A DNA stretch of 64,000 nt, taken from NCBI RefSeq assembly GCF_000746025.2, contig NZ_CP045798.1:1908501-1972500 (forward strand), in the 5' to 3' direction. Both the position numbers and the translations under genes were made by a program. Shown piece by piece: positions 9,392 to 18,228 of this stretch. This stretch comes from Thermanaerosceptrum fracticalcis. Its GTDB lineage: Bacteria; Bacillota; Peptococcia; DRI-13. Under the pieces are notes generated by a model. That model did not search any database and had not been told where the DNA came from. It saw only the letters and a list, made by a program, of their open reading frames with translations. Each line of letters starts with the position of its first letter. The first letter of the stretch is position 1.

Positions 9392-9857
9392 ATTCTGTCA
9401 TCTCCTCCACCAGTTTTTCTATAGAAGGCCCGTGGGGTTCCAGCCTGATCTGCCTGCCCTCTCCCTTATCTGGCTGGTAAATACGCCGGATAGAGATAAG
9501 AAGATACTCCCGGGGCAAATATGACCTGATAAGATCACTCCACTCCACTGCAGTTACCCCAGGTCCGTAAAAGAACTCTTCATAACCCAGTTCCTCCAGG
9601 GATTCAGGACTGGGTAAACGATATACATCAAAGTGCGTAAGAGGAATCTCCCCCTCATACTGGTGAATCAGTGTAAAAGTCGGGCTAGTCACGGGTTCCT
9701 CCACACCCAGGCCCTGGGCTAATCCTTTGACGAAAAGAGTTTTCCCCGCTCCCAGTTCACCCTCTAAAGCAATGACTTCTCCACCTTTAAGTTTACTTCC
9801 TAATATACAGGCTATGGCCAATGTTTCCTCTGGCGAAAAAGTATCAAATTCCAGCAA
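9372..9857 (-). CDS. tsaE: TsaE, ATPase of t6A tRNA modification
   Basis: A P-loop ATPase of about 161 residues. The Walker A motif GELGAGKTLFVKGLAQG is followed by the conserved SPTFTLIHQYEG and HFDVYRL segments. It drives turnover of the TsaBD complex. I place the start at the TTG at 9857 because TTTGGAG lies eight bases upstream. An earlier TTG at 9878 would add seven residues. First gene of tsaE-tsaB-rimI-tsaD. Confidence 0.93.
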   Translation of the reverse strand: MLEFDTFSPEETLAIACILGSKLKGGEVIALEGELGAGKTLFVKGLAQGLGVEEPVTSPTFTLIHQYEGEIPLTHFDVYRLPSPESLEELGYEEFFYGPGVTAVEWSDLIRSYLPREYLLISIRRIYQPDKGEGRQIRLEPHGPSIEKLVEEMTEYACARN

Positions 9858-9910
9858 ATTCAACACTCCAAACAGCAAATTACTTTTCCCGATTTCCGTT
9901 TACCGACCTC

Positions 9911-9976
9911 TGAAGTCCTGACATGAATTACTATTAACTAGCAACTAGTAACTGGCAACTAATAACTATTATAACC
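9911..9976. repeat. ACTAGTAACT-type tandem motif spacer
   Basis: The spacer between tsaE and the Spo0F-like gene contains imperfect tandem copies of an AACTAGNAACT heptamer/nonamer (ACTATTAACTAGCAACTAG, AACTGGCAACTAATAACT). Same family as the blocks at 18.06 and 30.6 kb. No gene is seen. Confidence 0.55.
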
Positions 9977-10010
9977 TAACTGCGGTAGTAATAGGAAAGT
10001 GGGGGAAAAG

Positions 10011-10032
10011 AAAAAACTCCCGAAGGAGTTTT
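10011..10032 (-). terminator. Intrinsic terminator overlapping the end of the receiver gene
   Basis: AAAACTCC-TTCG-GGAGTTTTTTC on the minus strand: an eight-base stem with a tetraloop and T-run. It begins within the stop codon region of the response-regulator gene ending at 10031. Confidence 0.85.
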
Positions 10033-10432
10033 ATAGACTACTTATACCCGGCATGTTACAAGACTCATTCTTGAGCAGGCTGCCCAGATACTCTTTTAAT
10101 TTTATCACATCGAAAGGTTTCAGGATATAGCCTGTACACCCGTACTTGATCAAATTTTTCACGGTATTTGCCTCACCATAGGCAGTCATAATCACTATCT
10201 TCACATTTTGGTCGAAAGAACGTATTCTTTTCAGGGCCTCAATGCCATCCATCACAGGCATCTTGATATCCATCAGCACTAATTTAGGTTTTAGGTCGGC
10301 GGCTAGTCTCACGCCTTCTTCCCCGTTAGTAGCCGCAGCAATCCTATAATTGTCTTCCTCAAGTACCACAGACAACAAGTTTCTGATTCCCGCCTGGTCA
10401 TCAACAATTAAGATGTCTACTTTAGCAGTCAA
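10031..10432 (-). CDS. Single-domain response regulator, Spo0F/CheY type
   Basis: A 133-residue receiver domain with no output domain. Acidic pocket D11/D12, phospho-acceptor D55 (VLMDIKMPVMDG), T83 and K105 (ILKPFD) are all present. Spo0F-like proteins relay phosphate in the sporulation phosphorelay; most Clostridia lack a full phosphorelay, so the partner kinase and target here are uncertain. The start is a TTG at 10432 with AGGTGAG six bases upstream. The gene stands alone with its own terminator. Confidence 0.88.
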   Translation of the reverse strand: MTAKVDILIVDDQAGIRNLLSVVLEEDNYRIAAATNGEEGVRLAADLKPKLVLMDIKMPVMDGIEALKRIRSFDQNVKIVIMTAYGEANTVKNLIKYGCTGYILKPFDVIKLKEYLGSLLKNESCNMPGISSL

Positions 10433-10528
10433 GGATGGCTCACCTACAGTCTATAAGGTTAGGGGGCACATTTTCTTATAACCTTATACTATAAATTCTC
10501 ACAAATATTCCCTATTTCCTGCGAAGAA

Positions 10529-11713
10529 TTATGTAACATTCATGGATGTTTTGTCGGAATAGACATTTTTACCGTTAATATAGACAGCTTCCACTCTGGT
10601 ACGCCAATCTAACGGGTCTCCCGACATAACCACCAGGTCAGCGTCCTTCCCTTTTTCCAGGCTGCCAATACGTTCATCAAGTTTTAGGATTTTGGCGGGA
10701 TTGATGGTAATGGCTTTTAAGGCCTCTTCTTCCGGCATCCCATGCTTAACGGCAAAGGCGGCGCATAAGGGCAGATACTGAATAGGTGTCACGGAATGGT
10801 CCGTAGTTAAAGCTACCAATACTCCTGCTTTTTGTAAAACTGCCGCTGTCCGCCAGGTGATCTCCGCCAGTTCAACCTTAGCCCGGTTAGAAAAAGATGG
10901 ACCTACGACTACCGGGATCTGGCGTTTCACAATTTCCTCCACAATTTTATGAGCTTCCGTGCCATGTTCAATGACAATTTCTACGCCGAATTCTTCGGCG
11001 ATGCGCATGGCGGTCATAATATCATCGGCCCGGTGGGCATGGGCCCTCAGGGGCATTTGTTTCGTTAAAACCAGACTTACGTTTTCCATACCCAGATCCC
11101 GTTCAAAAACATCCTCCTCTTTTTGGGCCTTAGCTTTTTTGGCAAGATAATCTTGGCCATCCATCAGGGTCTGGCGTAAAAGAGCAGCAATAGCCATGCG
11201 CGTGGAGGGCATTTTCTTCAGTTCGCTGTAGACCCGTTTGGGATTTTCCCCAAAGGCCACTTTCAAACCGGCCTGGGGGACCAGCACCATTTCCTCCATT
11301 GTTCTTCCATAAGTTTTTAAAACCAGGGATGTACCTCCAATGACATTGGCACTTCCGGGACCTGTCATCACCGTAGTCACCCCGCCTTGTAGAGCATCCT
11401 GAAAAGCAAGATCGTAAGGATTTACTGCATCTAAGGCCCGCAATTCAGGGGTAACAGGTTCAGTCATTTCGTTAAGATCATCGCCTTCAAAGGCATAGAT
11501 TTCTTCTAAGATGCCGATATGGGTATGGGCATCGATGAATCCCGGTAAAACCGTTTTACCCCTTGCATCTATAACCTCGGCATCTGAAGGTATAGCTACA
11601 TCGGGACCAACAGCAAGAATCTTGCCGTTTTGCCAGAGAATGGCCCCCTTTTCCCAAAGATTTCCCGCCATGGTATAGATACGACCGTTTACTAAAGCTG
11701 TTTTCTCCAACAT
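10529..11713 (-). CDS. Amidohydrolase (imidazolonepropionase-like metal hydrolase)
   Basis: A 394-residue member of the amidohydrolase superfamily. Seen: an N-terminal beta-sandwich segment (ALVNGRIYTMAG), metal-binding DAHTHIG, HAHRADD, a later conserved TTDHSV aspartate, and the C-terminal GSLEKGKDADLVVMSGDP strand typical of cytosolic amidohydrolases. The substrate is unknown. The ATG at 11713 has TAGGAGTG upstream; an in-frame start at 11737 would run into the preceding gene. Its start lies inside or next to the stop of the Nif3-like gene, so the two are likely co-expressed. Confidence 0.85.
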   Translation of the reverse strand: MLEKTALVNGRIYTMAGNLWEKGAILWQNGKILAVGPDVAIPSDAEVIDARGKTVLPGFIDAHTHIGILEEIYAFEGDDLNEMTEPVTPELRALDAVNPYDLAFQDALQGGVTTVMTGPGSANVIGGTSLVLKTYGRTMEEMVLVPQAGLKVAFGENPKRVYSELKKMPSTRMAIAALLRQTLMDGQDYLAKKAKAQKEEDVFERDLGMENVSLVLTKQMPLRAHAHRADDIMTAMRIAEEFGVEIVIEHGTEAHKIVEEIVKRQIPVVVGPSFSNRAKVELAEITWRTAAVLQKAGVLVALTTDHSVTPIQYLPLCAAFAVKHGMPEEEALKAITINPAKILKLDERIGSLEKGKDADLVVMSGDPLDWRTRVEAVYINGKNVYSDKTSMNVT

Positions 11714-11723
11714 TGCCACACTC

Positions 11724-12554
11724 CTATTTGGGGTCAATTACACCGGAGAAACGTACTACTTCCAACCCGGCTTTTTCCAGTTCCTCAATAATTTGATTGA
11801 TTCCTACCGAATCACTGGCCATATGCCCGGCGACAATCACGTTGCCGATATTTTGTTCTTTAACCTCTTTCACCACATCATCCGGTACATGCATTACAAC
11901 CAGGGTACCTATGCCTGCTTCAAAATAAGCTTTAAACACCTTGGCTCCCCCACTGGTACCTCCGGCAAAAGTGACAAAAACCTTTCCGGCGTAGCTTTCC
12001 TCACTGCCTACCCTGATTTTTGGCTGGGCATGAGTTTTCTGGTACTCGGGTAATTCCATCAGGGCATTTACTACATCTTTTAAAGTAGCTTTGGGATAAG
12101 GACCAATTTTCTCATCCAGGTGTTTTTGCACCACCCTTTGGGCCAGAAAATCGGCCGGGGAATGAATAGCCACAAAGGACATTCCCAAAAGACGGGCTGC
12201 CGAAACGGCCCGGTTATAGTTGGAAACATGCAGGTTGCGTTCTACCTGCTCTTTTCTTTCGGACAGCACTTTTTGGGCCTTATTAATGGGCACGCCTGCT
12301 TCCACCATCCGGTCTATCTGGTTTTCCATAACCTTAAAAAGATTAACCAGGTGTTCACCTTCGGGATGATGGGTGATGAGGCAGTCTACTCCCAGCTCTT
12401 TGGCTAATAGGACTTCACCCACCTCGATATCCACTCCGAAGGCTGCTTTTTTAATATTCTCTCCCGGTACAAGTACGCCGCTGTCCGCGGGTACACAATC
12501 CAAACCGGCCTTTTTTACGGCGATATCCAGGATTTGTTCCGTGGTAAACATCAT
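11724..12554 (-). CDS. Nif3/GTP cyclohydrolase I type 2-like metal-binding protein
   Basis: 276 residues. The pattern ITHHPEG (about residue 60), a central variable part, and a C-terminal VIVAGHMASDSVGINQIIEEL resemble the dinuclear-metal NIF3/YbgI family, although with low overall similarity and altered ligands. The biochemical role of this family is unsettled. The start at 12554 is chosen because AGGAGG lies just upstream; in-frame codons further upstream have no RBS and run through spacer repeat. Confidence 0.7.
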   Translation of the reverse strand: MMFTTEQILDIAVKKAGLDCVPADSGVLVPGENIKKAAFGVDIEVGEVLLAKELGVDCLITHHPEGEHLVNLFKVMENQIDRMVEAGVPINKAQKVLSERKEQVERNLHVSNYNRAVSAARLLGMSFVAIHSPADFLAQRVVQKHLDEKIGPYPKATLKDVVNALMELPEYQKTHAQPKIRVGSEESYAGKVFVTFAGGTSGGAKVFKAYFEAGIGTLVVMHVPDDVVKEVKEQNIGNVIVAGHMASDSVGINQIIEELEKAGLEVVRFSGVIDPK

Positions 12555-12564
12555 TGTACCTCCT

Positions 12565-12772
12565 AACGACTTCCGAATTCCGCATTCCGACACCCGACTC
12601 TTTTTAATATTTTATTCCGTTAGCTGCCTTCAGGACCCCACTACCAACTACCATATCGCTGCCCGTCACTGCTACCTGCTACCCGATAATATGCTGCTAA
12701 TTCGGGTATCGGGAAACGGGAAGCGAAAGTCACTAACAACTACCAACTACCAACTACCAACTAATCAATCCC
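12565..12772. repeat. Spacer of degenerate tandem motifs
   Basis: The gap between the Nif3-like gene and tex contains CGACTTCCGAATTCCGCATT-like units, CTGCTACCTGCTACCCG, GGGTATCGGGAAACGGGAAG, and four back-to-back copies of CAACTAC near 12740-12763. No gene is seen in this stretch. Confidence 0.65.
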
Positions 12773-14911
12773 CCGCATGGTAAGGCTGATTCTGCCCCGT
12801 ATTTTATCCACACTTAACACAGCCACTTTGACAATATCACCCACAGCGACAACTTCCATTGGATGCCTGATATATTTGTCACTCATCTGCGATAAGTGGA
12901 CTAACCCGTCCTGTTTTATGCCAATATCTACAAAGGCCCCAAAATCAACGACATTGCGCACAGTACCCTGTAAGACCATGCCTTCCTGCAAATCATCCAA
13001 AGTTAAAACATCCTGTCTCAATAAAACAGGTGGAAGGTCTTCCCGGGGGTCGCGGCCGGGGCGCTTTAGAGCCTCAATAATATCACGGACAGTGGGAACT
13101 CCCGCCCCCAGTTTCCGGGCCATAGCCTGGGGATCAACGTTTTCCAGGGCAGCTCTGATTCTTTCACCCTTTGTCCGTAAATCATTCAGGGCAAAACCTA
13201 TCTCTGCCAGCAAAAGACAGGCCAATTCATAAGACTCCGGATGAACCGGGGTATTTTCCAGGGGGTTATCCCCTTGGGCGATACGGATAAAACCGGCACA
13301 CTGCTGGAAGGTCTGGGGCCCTAAACGCGGAACCTTTAGCAACTCTTCCCTCAGCCGGAACTTACCCTCTTTTTCCCTGCGGGCCACAATGGCCTTAGCT
13401 ACGGAAGCACTTAAACCGGCTACATATTGTAATAACGAAACCGAAGCGGTATTCAGTTCCACACCTACCGTATTCACACAGGACTCCACCACACCGGCCA
13501 AAGCCTGGTTTAAATCTTTGGCATTTACATCATGCTGGTACTGCCCTACACCTACCGATTTAGGATCGATCTTGACCAGCTCGGCCAAAGGATCCTGGAG
13601 GCGCCGGGCAATGGAGATCCCGCTCCGGTAGGATAAATCCAGCTCGGGAAACTCTTTAGCAGCCAGGGGGGAAGCGGAATACACAGAAGCCCCCGCTTCG
13701 CTGACAATAGTGTATTTTACCGGCAAATCATTTTCCCGGATAAATTCGGCCACCACAGCTTCCGTTTCCCGGGAAGCCGTGCCATTACCTATGGCGATAA
13801 CATGAACATGCCATTTTTTGACGAGAGATTGCAAGAGCTCCTGGGCTTCCTGTTTTTTATTCTGAGGGGGATGAGGATAAATCACGCCAACCTCTAATAA
13901 TTTACCTGTTTCATCGACTACAGCCAGTTTGCAGCCGGTACGAAAACCGGGATCGATCCCCAGCACAACCTGATTGCGTAATGGAGGCTGCAATAAAAGA
14001 TTGCGCAGGTTGTGAGAAAAGACTTTAATGGCCTGCTCTTCACCTTTAGCTGTCAGCTCGTTCCTGATCTCCCGCTCCAAACTGGGAAATAAAAGCCTCT
14101 TGCAGCCGTCTTCCACTGCTTCCTGCATGGCCCCGGCCCCTAAACTTCTAGGGTTAGTCACGAACCTGTGATAAAGAAGATGAATAATCTCTTCCTCCGG
14201 TACCTCGATTCTGACCTTCAGGACATCCTCTTTTTCTCCCCGGTTAATGGCAAGAATACGGTGGGGAGGAATGCTGCGCACAGGTTCCCGGTAAGCATAG
14301 TACATTTCATAAGGTGTAGGTTCGGCACTTTCCCCTTTTGTCACTAATTCCCCTTTGGCCCAATAAACTTTTCTGGCCAGTTCCCTAAGCAAGGGGTCAT
14401 CCGCGACCTGCTCGGCAACGATATCCCTGGCTCCTGCCAGTGCTGCTTCAGGCGAATCAATACCCGCTTCCGGATTAAGATAAGTGCGGGCTATCTCCAG
14501 TAAATCTCCCCCCTCCAGGGATTGATCGGCGATGATCAGAGCCAGGGGCTCCAGGCCCTGCTCTTTGGCAATACTGGCTCTGGTACGGCGTTTGGGACGA
14601 TAAGGACGGTATAAATCTTCTAACTGCTGCAGTGTTGAAGCCTCATTTATTTCAGCAGTTAGTTCCGGAGTAAGTTTACCCAATTCCTCAATAAGGCGCA
14701 GGATTTCTTCTTTGCGTTTGGTCAGATTTTTTAAATACTCCAGCCTTTCCGCCAGTTTTCTCAGGGTCTCCTCGTCCATCTCCCCTGTGGCTTCTTTACG
14801 GTAGCGGGCGATAAAGGGGATAGTATTCCCTTCTTCCAGCAATTTAATGGCCTGTCCAGTACCGCTGTACGACCAGCCCAGCTCCTGGCTTAGTATCTTC
14901 GTAAAATCCAT
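12761..14911 (-). CDS. tex: Tex-family RNA-binding transcription accessory protein
   Basis: A 716-residue Tex protein of typical length. Order: N-terminal helical Tex domain (QELGWSYSGTGQAIKLLEEG), YqgF/RNase H-like core (VVLGIDPGFRTGCKLAVVDE), helix-hairpin-helix pair (SVSLLQYVAGLSASVAKAIV and GPQTFQQCAGFIRI), and C-terminal S1 domain (GMVLQGTVRNVVDFGAFVDIG). Tex binds nucleic acid and influences transcription and expression of toxin or stress genes in several bacteria. The start has GGGGAG upstream. The asparaginase gene ends 13 bp before it. Confidence 0.95.
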   Translation of the reverse strand: MDFTKILSQELGWSYSGTGQAIKLLEEGNTIPFIARYRKEATGEMDEETLRKLAERLEYLKNLTKRKEEILRLIEELGKLTPELTAEINEASTLQQLEDLYRPYRPKRRTRASIAKEQGLEPLALIIADQSLEGGDLLEIARTYLNPEAGIDSPEAALAGARDIVAEQVADDPLLRELARKVYWAKGELVTKGESAEPTPYEMYYAYREPVRSIPPHRILAINRGEKEDVLKVRIEVPEEEIIHLLYHRFVTNPRSLGAGAMQEAVEDGCKRLLFPSLEREIRNELTAKGEEQAIKVFSHNLRNLLLQPPLRNQVVLGIDPGFRTGCKLAVVDETGKLLEVGVIYPHPPQNKKQEAQELLQSLVKKWHVHVIAIGNGTASRETEAVVAEFIRENDLPVKYTIVSEAGASVYSASPLAAKEFPELDLSYRSGISIARRLQDPLAELVKIDPKSVGVGQYQHDVNAKDLNQALAGVVESCVNTVGVELNTASVSLLQYVAGLSASVAKAIVARREKEGKFRLREELLKVPRLGPQTFQQCAGFIRIAQGDNPLENTPVHPESYELACLLLAEIGFALNDLRTKGERIRAALENVDPQAMARKLGAGVPTVRDIIEALKRPGRDPREDLPPVLLRQDVLTLDDLQEGMVLQGTVRNVVDFGAFVDIGIKQDGLVHLSQMSDKYIRHPMEVVAVGDIVKVAVLSVDKIRGRISLTMRGID

Positions 14912-14924
14912 CTCATCTCTCCCC

Positions 14925-15929
14925 TTACTTTAACGTGAATGCCGGTCGGATTTCACCGATAACTTCTTTACGGAAATTCTGAAGCTCTGTGCGGGTGTGA
15001 ATGGCAAGGAGTTCTTTTTCCTCACCGGTAATTAGTCCTAGCTGGTCCAGTACTGCAATTACGGCAGGCCCCACGGCCCGGGTATGTCCATCCTCTATCT
15101 TCAGGGCAATCCCCCATCCCTTGGCAGGTACACTGATGCAAAAAACACCCTCAGCTCCGTCTTTCGCTACTAACTTATTTCCTACGACTTTCATCAGGTC
15201 TGTAGCCAGTCTCCCAGTTCCCGCCACTAAAGAGGGATAGGCAGTCATCGCCTCTCTAAGTTTTAAGGAAGCCTCTTTCCTTTCGGGAGCAAAGCTTTCC
15301 GGCTGGGCCAAACGGGCGTAAGAAAAGGCCATCTTTTCTACAGTCATGGCAAAGACAGGTACGCCACACCCATCAATACCAATAGGAATTTCTTCCGGAT
15401 TAAGGCCGGCAAAATCCGCCATACACTGGAGCATCAACTGCTGAACGGGATGCTCTAATTTATAGTAATCGTCTAAATTCCATTCGTTAAACCGCGTTAA
15501 AATCAACATGCCGGCATGCTTACCGGAACAGCTGCAGTGGAGAACAGTAGGTTCTAATCCTTTAGCTATAAGAGCTTTGGCGCTGGGCCTATGTAGAGGT
15601 GGATGAGTACCGCATTGTAAATAGGCGGCGGTTAAGCCAATTTTACTTAAGACCTGCATGACAACCCGGACATGTTCTTCTTCACCGCTGTGGGAAGCCG
15701 TAAGAACCGCAATTTCCTCCAGGCTTAAAGAATAATGGCTGGCAGCTCCACTCTCCAGGACAGGAATAGCCTGCATCGGTTTAGCCGCTGAACGTATGTA
15801 CGTTAAATACCGGGGATCTCCCGCAGAGGCTACCAGCTTGCCTTCACTATCTACTACAGCCACAACGCCGCGGTGGACACTTTCCACCACATCCCCGCGT
15901 GTCACTTCAACCAGTTTTACTACTTCCAT
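14925..15929 (-). CDS. Asparaginase II family (Rhizobium-type) amidohydrolase
   Basis: 334 residues matching the asparaginase_II family by TRGDVVESVHRG, SAAKPMQAIP, TASHSGEEEHV, HCSCSGKHAGMLI and GIDGCGVPVFAM. The conserved serine, lysine and cysteines of the family are visible in CSCSGKH and GIDGCGVP. Predicted reaction: asparagine to aspartate plus ammonia. The ATG at 15929 fits the RBS AAAGG better than the ATG at 15938. It is upstream of tex, with a 13-bp gap. Confidence 0.85.
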   Translation of the reverse strand: MEVVKLVEVTRGDVVESVHRGVVAVVDSEGKLVASAGDPRYLTYIRSAAKPMQAIPVLESGAASHYSLSLEEIAVLTASHSGEEEHVRVVMQVLSKIGLTAAYLQCGTHPPLHRPSAKALIAKGLEPTVLHCSCSGKHAGMLILTRFNEWNLDDYYKLEHPVQQLMLQCMADFAGLNPEEIPIGIDGCGVPVFAMTVEKMAFSYARLAQPESFAPERKEASLKLREAMTAYPSLVAGTGRLATDLMKVVGNKLVAKDGAEGVFCISVPAKGWGIALKIEDGHTRAVGPAVIAVLDQLGLITGEEKELLAIHTRTELQNFRKEVIGEIRPAFTLK

Positions 15930-16120
15930 TGATTTCATCCTTTCGTTTCGCCACTCTTACATTATTCACCCGAAGATCAAAAATTCATCTTCTACTCTTT
16001 TAGTAACATTAAGAAAGACGAGCATCACTCGCCTTACCACTTAAGTAATATACCATATTTGGAAAATAGTTACCAGTTCTTTGTTAAACACACTAAACCC
16101 ACGTTGTTCTACAAATGCAA

Positions 16121-16144
16121 AAAACGTGGCCTTTACCACGTTTC
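16121..16144 (-). terminator. Intrinsic terminator after mazF
   Basis: On the minus strand, AAACGTGG pairs with CCACGTTT around a six-base loop, followed by TTTTTT. It lies 39 bp past the mazF stop and separates the alr-mazEF unit from the asparaginase gene. Confidence 0.8.
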
Positions 16145-16182
16145 TATTATGTATTCCAACTTACTAACAACTAACAACTAAA

Positions 16183-16536
16183 TTACAGTTCCACCAGCCC
16201 GAGGCTGATCTCCAAGGCACGGCTTACTTTACCCATGGTTACTTCATCCAGGCTGGAAACCTTCTCCTGGAGACGCCTTTTATCGATTGTACGAATCTGT
16301 TCCGTTAAGATTACAGAATCTTTGGTCAAACCACAGCTTTCACAGGATATTTCCACATGGGTAGGCAGCTTGGCCTTGTCAAGCTGGCTGGTTATGGCAG
16401 CAACAATCGTTGTAGGGCTGTATTGGTTGCCTATGTCATTTTGAATGATTAATACGGGGCGTGTACCCCCTTGCTCCGATCCTACCACAGGACTGAGGTC
16501 AGCATAGAAGATATCCCCTCTTTTTACTGTAACCAT
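16183..16536 (-). CDS. mazF: MazF/EndoA-type mRNA interferase toxin
   Basis: A 117-residue PemK/MazF toxin very like B. subtilis EndoA (NdoA). Seen: [32 protein letters not shown], and the C-terminal [14 protein letters not shown]. The family cleaves mRNA at short motifs (UACAU for EndoA). The start is coupled to the mazE stop one base away. Position behind alr and mazE matches the B. subtilis alr-ndoAI-ndoA locus, so it is probably chromosomal core rather than a mobile module. Confidence 0.95.
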   Translation of the reverse strand: MVTVKRGDIFYADLSPVVGSEQGGTRPVLIIQNDIGNQYSPTTIVAAITSQLDKAKLPTHVEISCESCGLTKDSVILTEQIRTIDKRRLQEKVSSLDEVTMGKVSRALEISLGLVEL

Positions 16537-16537
16537 A

Positions 16538-16813
16538 TCAGAGACACTCCACTAATTTGTTTTGGTAAAGGATATCTACCTCTAGTTCGGAATAAAATGC
16601 CTCCTGAGCTAAAGTAAGATTGATTTGGGCCATCTCCAGATAGCCTCTGCGCATCTGTTCCCGCAGATTTTTTCTTTTGGTTTCTGCTAAATAAAACCGC
16701 ATGGCCTCTCTAATGAATTCGCTGCGGTTCTTCTTCTCTATGGTCATTATCCCGTCAACTTCCTCTAAGAGATCTGCGGGGAGACAAATCATGATGCGCT
16801 TAGTCTCTGACAC
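16538..16813 (-). CDS. mazE: MazE/EndoAI-type antitoxin (ribbon-helix-helix)
   Basis: A 91-residue CopG/RHH-type antitoxin. The DNA-binding strand and helices are [19 protein letters not shown] and [15 protein letters not shown]; the acidic C-terminus ([18 protein letters not shown]) is where EndoAI-type antitoxins engage the toxin. The GTG at 16813 is preferred because GGGAGG is eight bases upstream. It is expected to repress its own operon. Confidence 0.9.
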   Translation of the reverse strand: MSETKRIMICLPADLLEEVDGIMTIEKKNRSEFIREAMRFYLAETKRKNLREQMRRGYLEMAQINLTLAQEAFYSELEVDILYQNKLVECL

Positions 16814-16907
16814 AAAAAGCACCTCCCAATGGAAATAAAAAACCCAGCCTAAAGCATAGGTGCTATATCATTATATATATTATGCGTATATATCGTCAAT
16901 AATTAAG

Positions 16908-18041
16908 TTATTTAACATAAACTCTGGGTACACGGGCAGAAATCATGCAGGTAATTTCATAATTTATAGTGCCCAATTTTTGCGCCAATTCATCCACAGA
17001 GATAAATTTGTCGCCATCATGACCAATAAGGGTTACCATATCCCCCTGTTTTACCTGGGGCTCTAAACCTGTGGCATCAAACATACATTGATCCATGCAA
17101 ATCCTGCCAACCACCGGCGCCAACTGGCCCCGGTAAATTACTTGAGCCTGGCCCGAAAGCAAACGGGAATAACCGTCAGCATAGCCTAGTGGCAGCGTGG
17201 CAATAAGGGAGTTATCTTTGGTAATAAAACGGCCTCCGTAACTAATGGGCGTACCTGGAGGCACTTCTTTCACATGGGAAACCATGGCCCGCAAGGAAAT
17301 GGCTTGTTTGAGGGAAACCTTTTCCAGTTCTACTTCCCCCGAAGGCTCTAGTCCGTAAAGCATAATACCGGGACGCACCATATCAAAATAAGCTTCCGGA
17401 TGGTCAATGATGGCAGCACTGTTCGCTGCATGTTTTATTTTAAACTTGAAACCCGTTTTATCTTCTATCTCCTTAACAAATTGTTCAAATAAAGCCAGCT
17501 GCTGCCGGGTAAAAGATTTATCTTTCTCGTCAGCCTTGGCCATATGAGTAAAGATACCTTCCACCTCTAAAGCCGGTAAGGATAAAATTTTCTCTATCTC
17601 TTTTAGGCTAAGTTCATTGGGGCGTAAGCCAATACGACCCATTCCCGTGTCAATTTTCAGATGGATAACAGCTTTCTTTGCTATTTCTGTAGATATTCGT
17701 GATAATTCTTGAGCTTCCTCCAGGGAAAACACGGTAAGTGTAATTCCGTTTAAAAGAGCCCTCCTGTAATCCTCCTTAGGCGTCCAGCCCAAGATGAGGA
17801 TGGGTTTTTCAATGCCGTTTTCCCTCAACTGGACAGCTTCATTCATGATAGCCACACCAAAACGGTCAGCACCGGCTTTGTCCAGGCTTTTGGCAACTTC
17901 CACCGCTCCATGTCCATAAGCATTGGCCTTGACAATGGCCATCACCTGGACGGCCGGGCCTACCAGACGCCTTACTTCCCGGTAATTGTGAATAATGTTT
18001 GGCAAGCTTATTTCCGCCCACACCGGACGTTCTAGTATCAC
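16908..18041 (-). CDS. alr: Alanine racemase
   Basis: A 377-residue PLP enzyme making D-alanine for peptidoglycan. Seen: PLP lysine in VKANAYGHG (about K38), substrate-region DTGMGRIGLRP, catalytic tyrosine in PISYGGRF, and the C-terminal GTINYEITCMISARVPRVY. Start is GTG with GGGGGTG upstream. The order nnr, alr, mazE, mazF matches the B. subtilis region. Confidence 0.96.
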   Translation of the reverse strand: MILERPVWAEISLPNIIHNYREVRRLVGPAVQVMAIVKANAYGHGAVEVAKSLDKAGADRFGVAIMNEAVQLRENGIEKPILILGWTPKEDYRRALLNGITLTVFSLEEAQELSRISTEIAKKAVIHLKIDTGMGRIGLRPNELSLKEIEKILSLPALEVEGIFTHMAKADEKDKSFTRQQLALFEQFVKEIEDKTGFKFKIKHAANSAAIIDHPEAYFDMVRPGIMLYGLEPSGEVELEKVSLKQAISLRAMVSHVKEVPPGTPISYGGRFITKDNSLIATLPLGYADGYSRLLSGQAQVIYRGQLAPVVGRICMDQCMFDATGLEPQVKQGDMVTLIGHDGDKFISVDELAQKLGTINYEITCMISARVPRVYVK

Positions 18042-18057
18042 AGCTATACACCCCCGA

Positions 18058-18228
18058 TTAGTTACTAGTTATTAGTTACTAGTTACTAGTTATTTGTTGG
18101 TAGTTGGTAGTTGTCAGTGACCGATGCCGCCCGTTTCCCGATTCCCGATATATTTACGGGTAGCTGGTAGCGGGTGGCGGGCAGCGAATAACATAGTCGG
18201 ACTTCGGAAGTCGGATATCGGAAATCGC
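18058..18228. repeat. Spacer of degenerate tandem motifs
   Basis: Gap between alr and nnr: four GTTACTAGTTATTAGTTACTA-type units, then TGGTAGTTGGTAGTTG, then CCCGTTTCCCGATTCCCGAT, then TAGCTGGTAGCGGGTGGCGG, then CGGACTTCGGAAGTCGGATA. This is the most complete mosaic of the motif families in the window. No gene is seen. Confidence 0.7.
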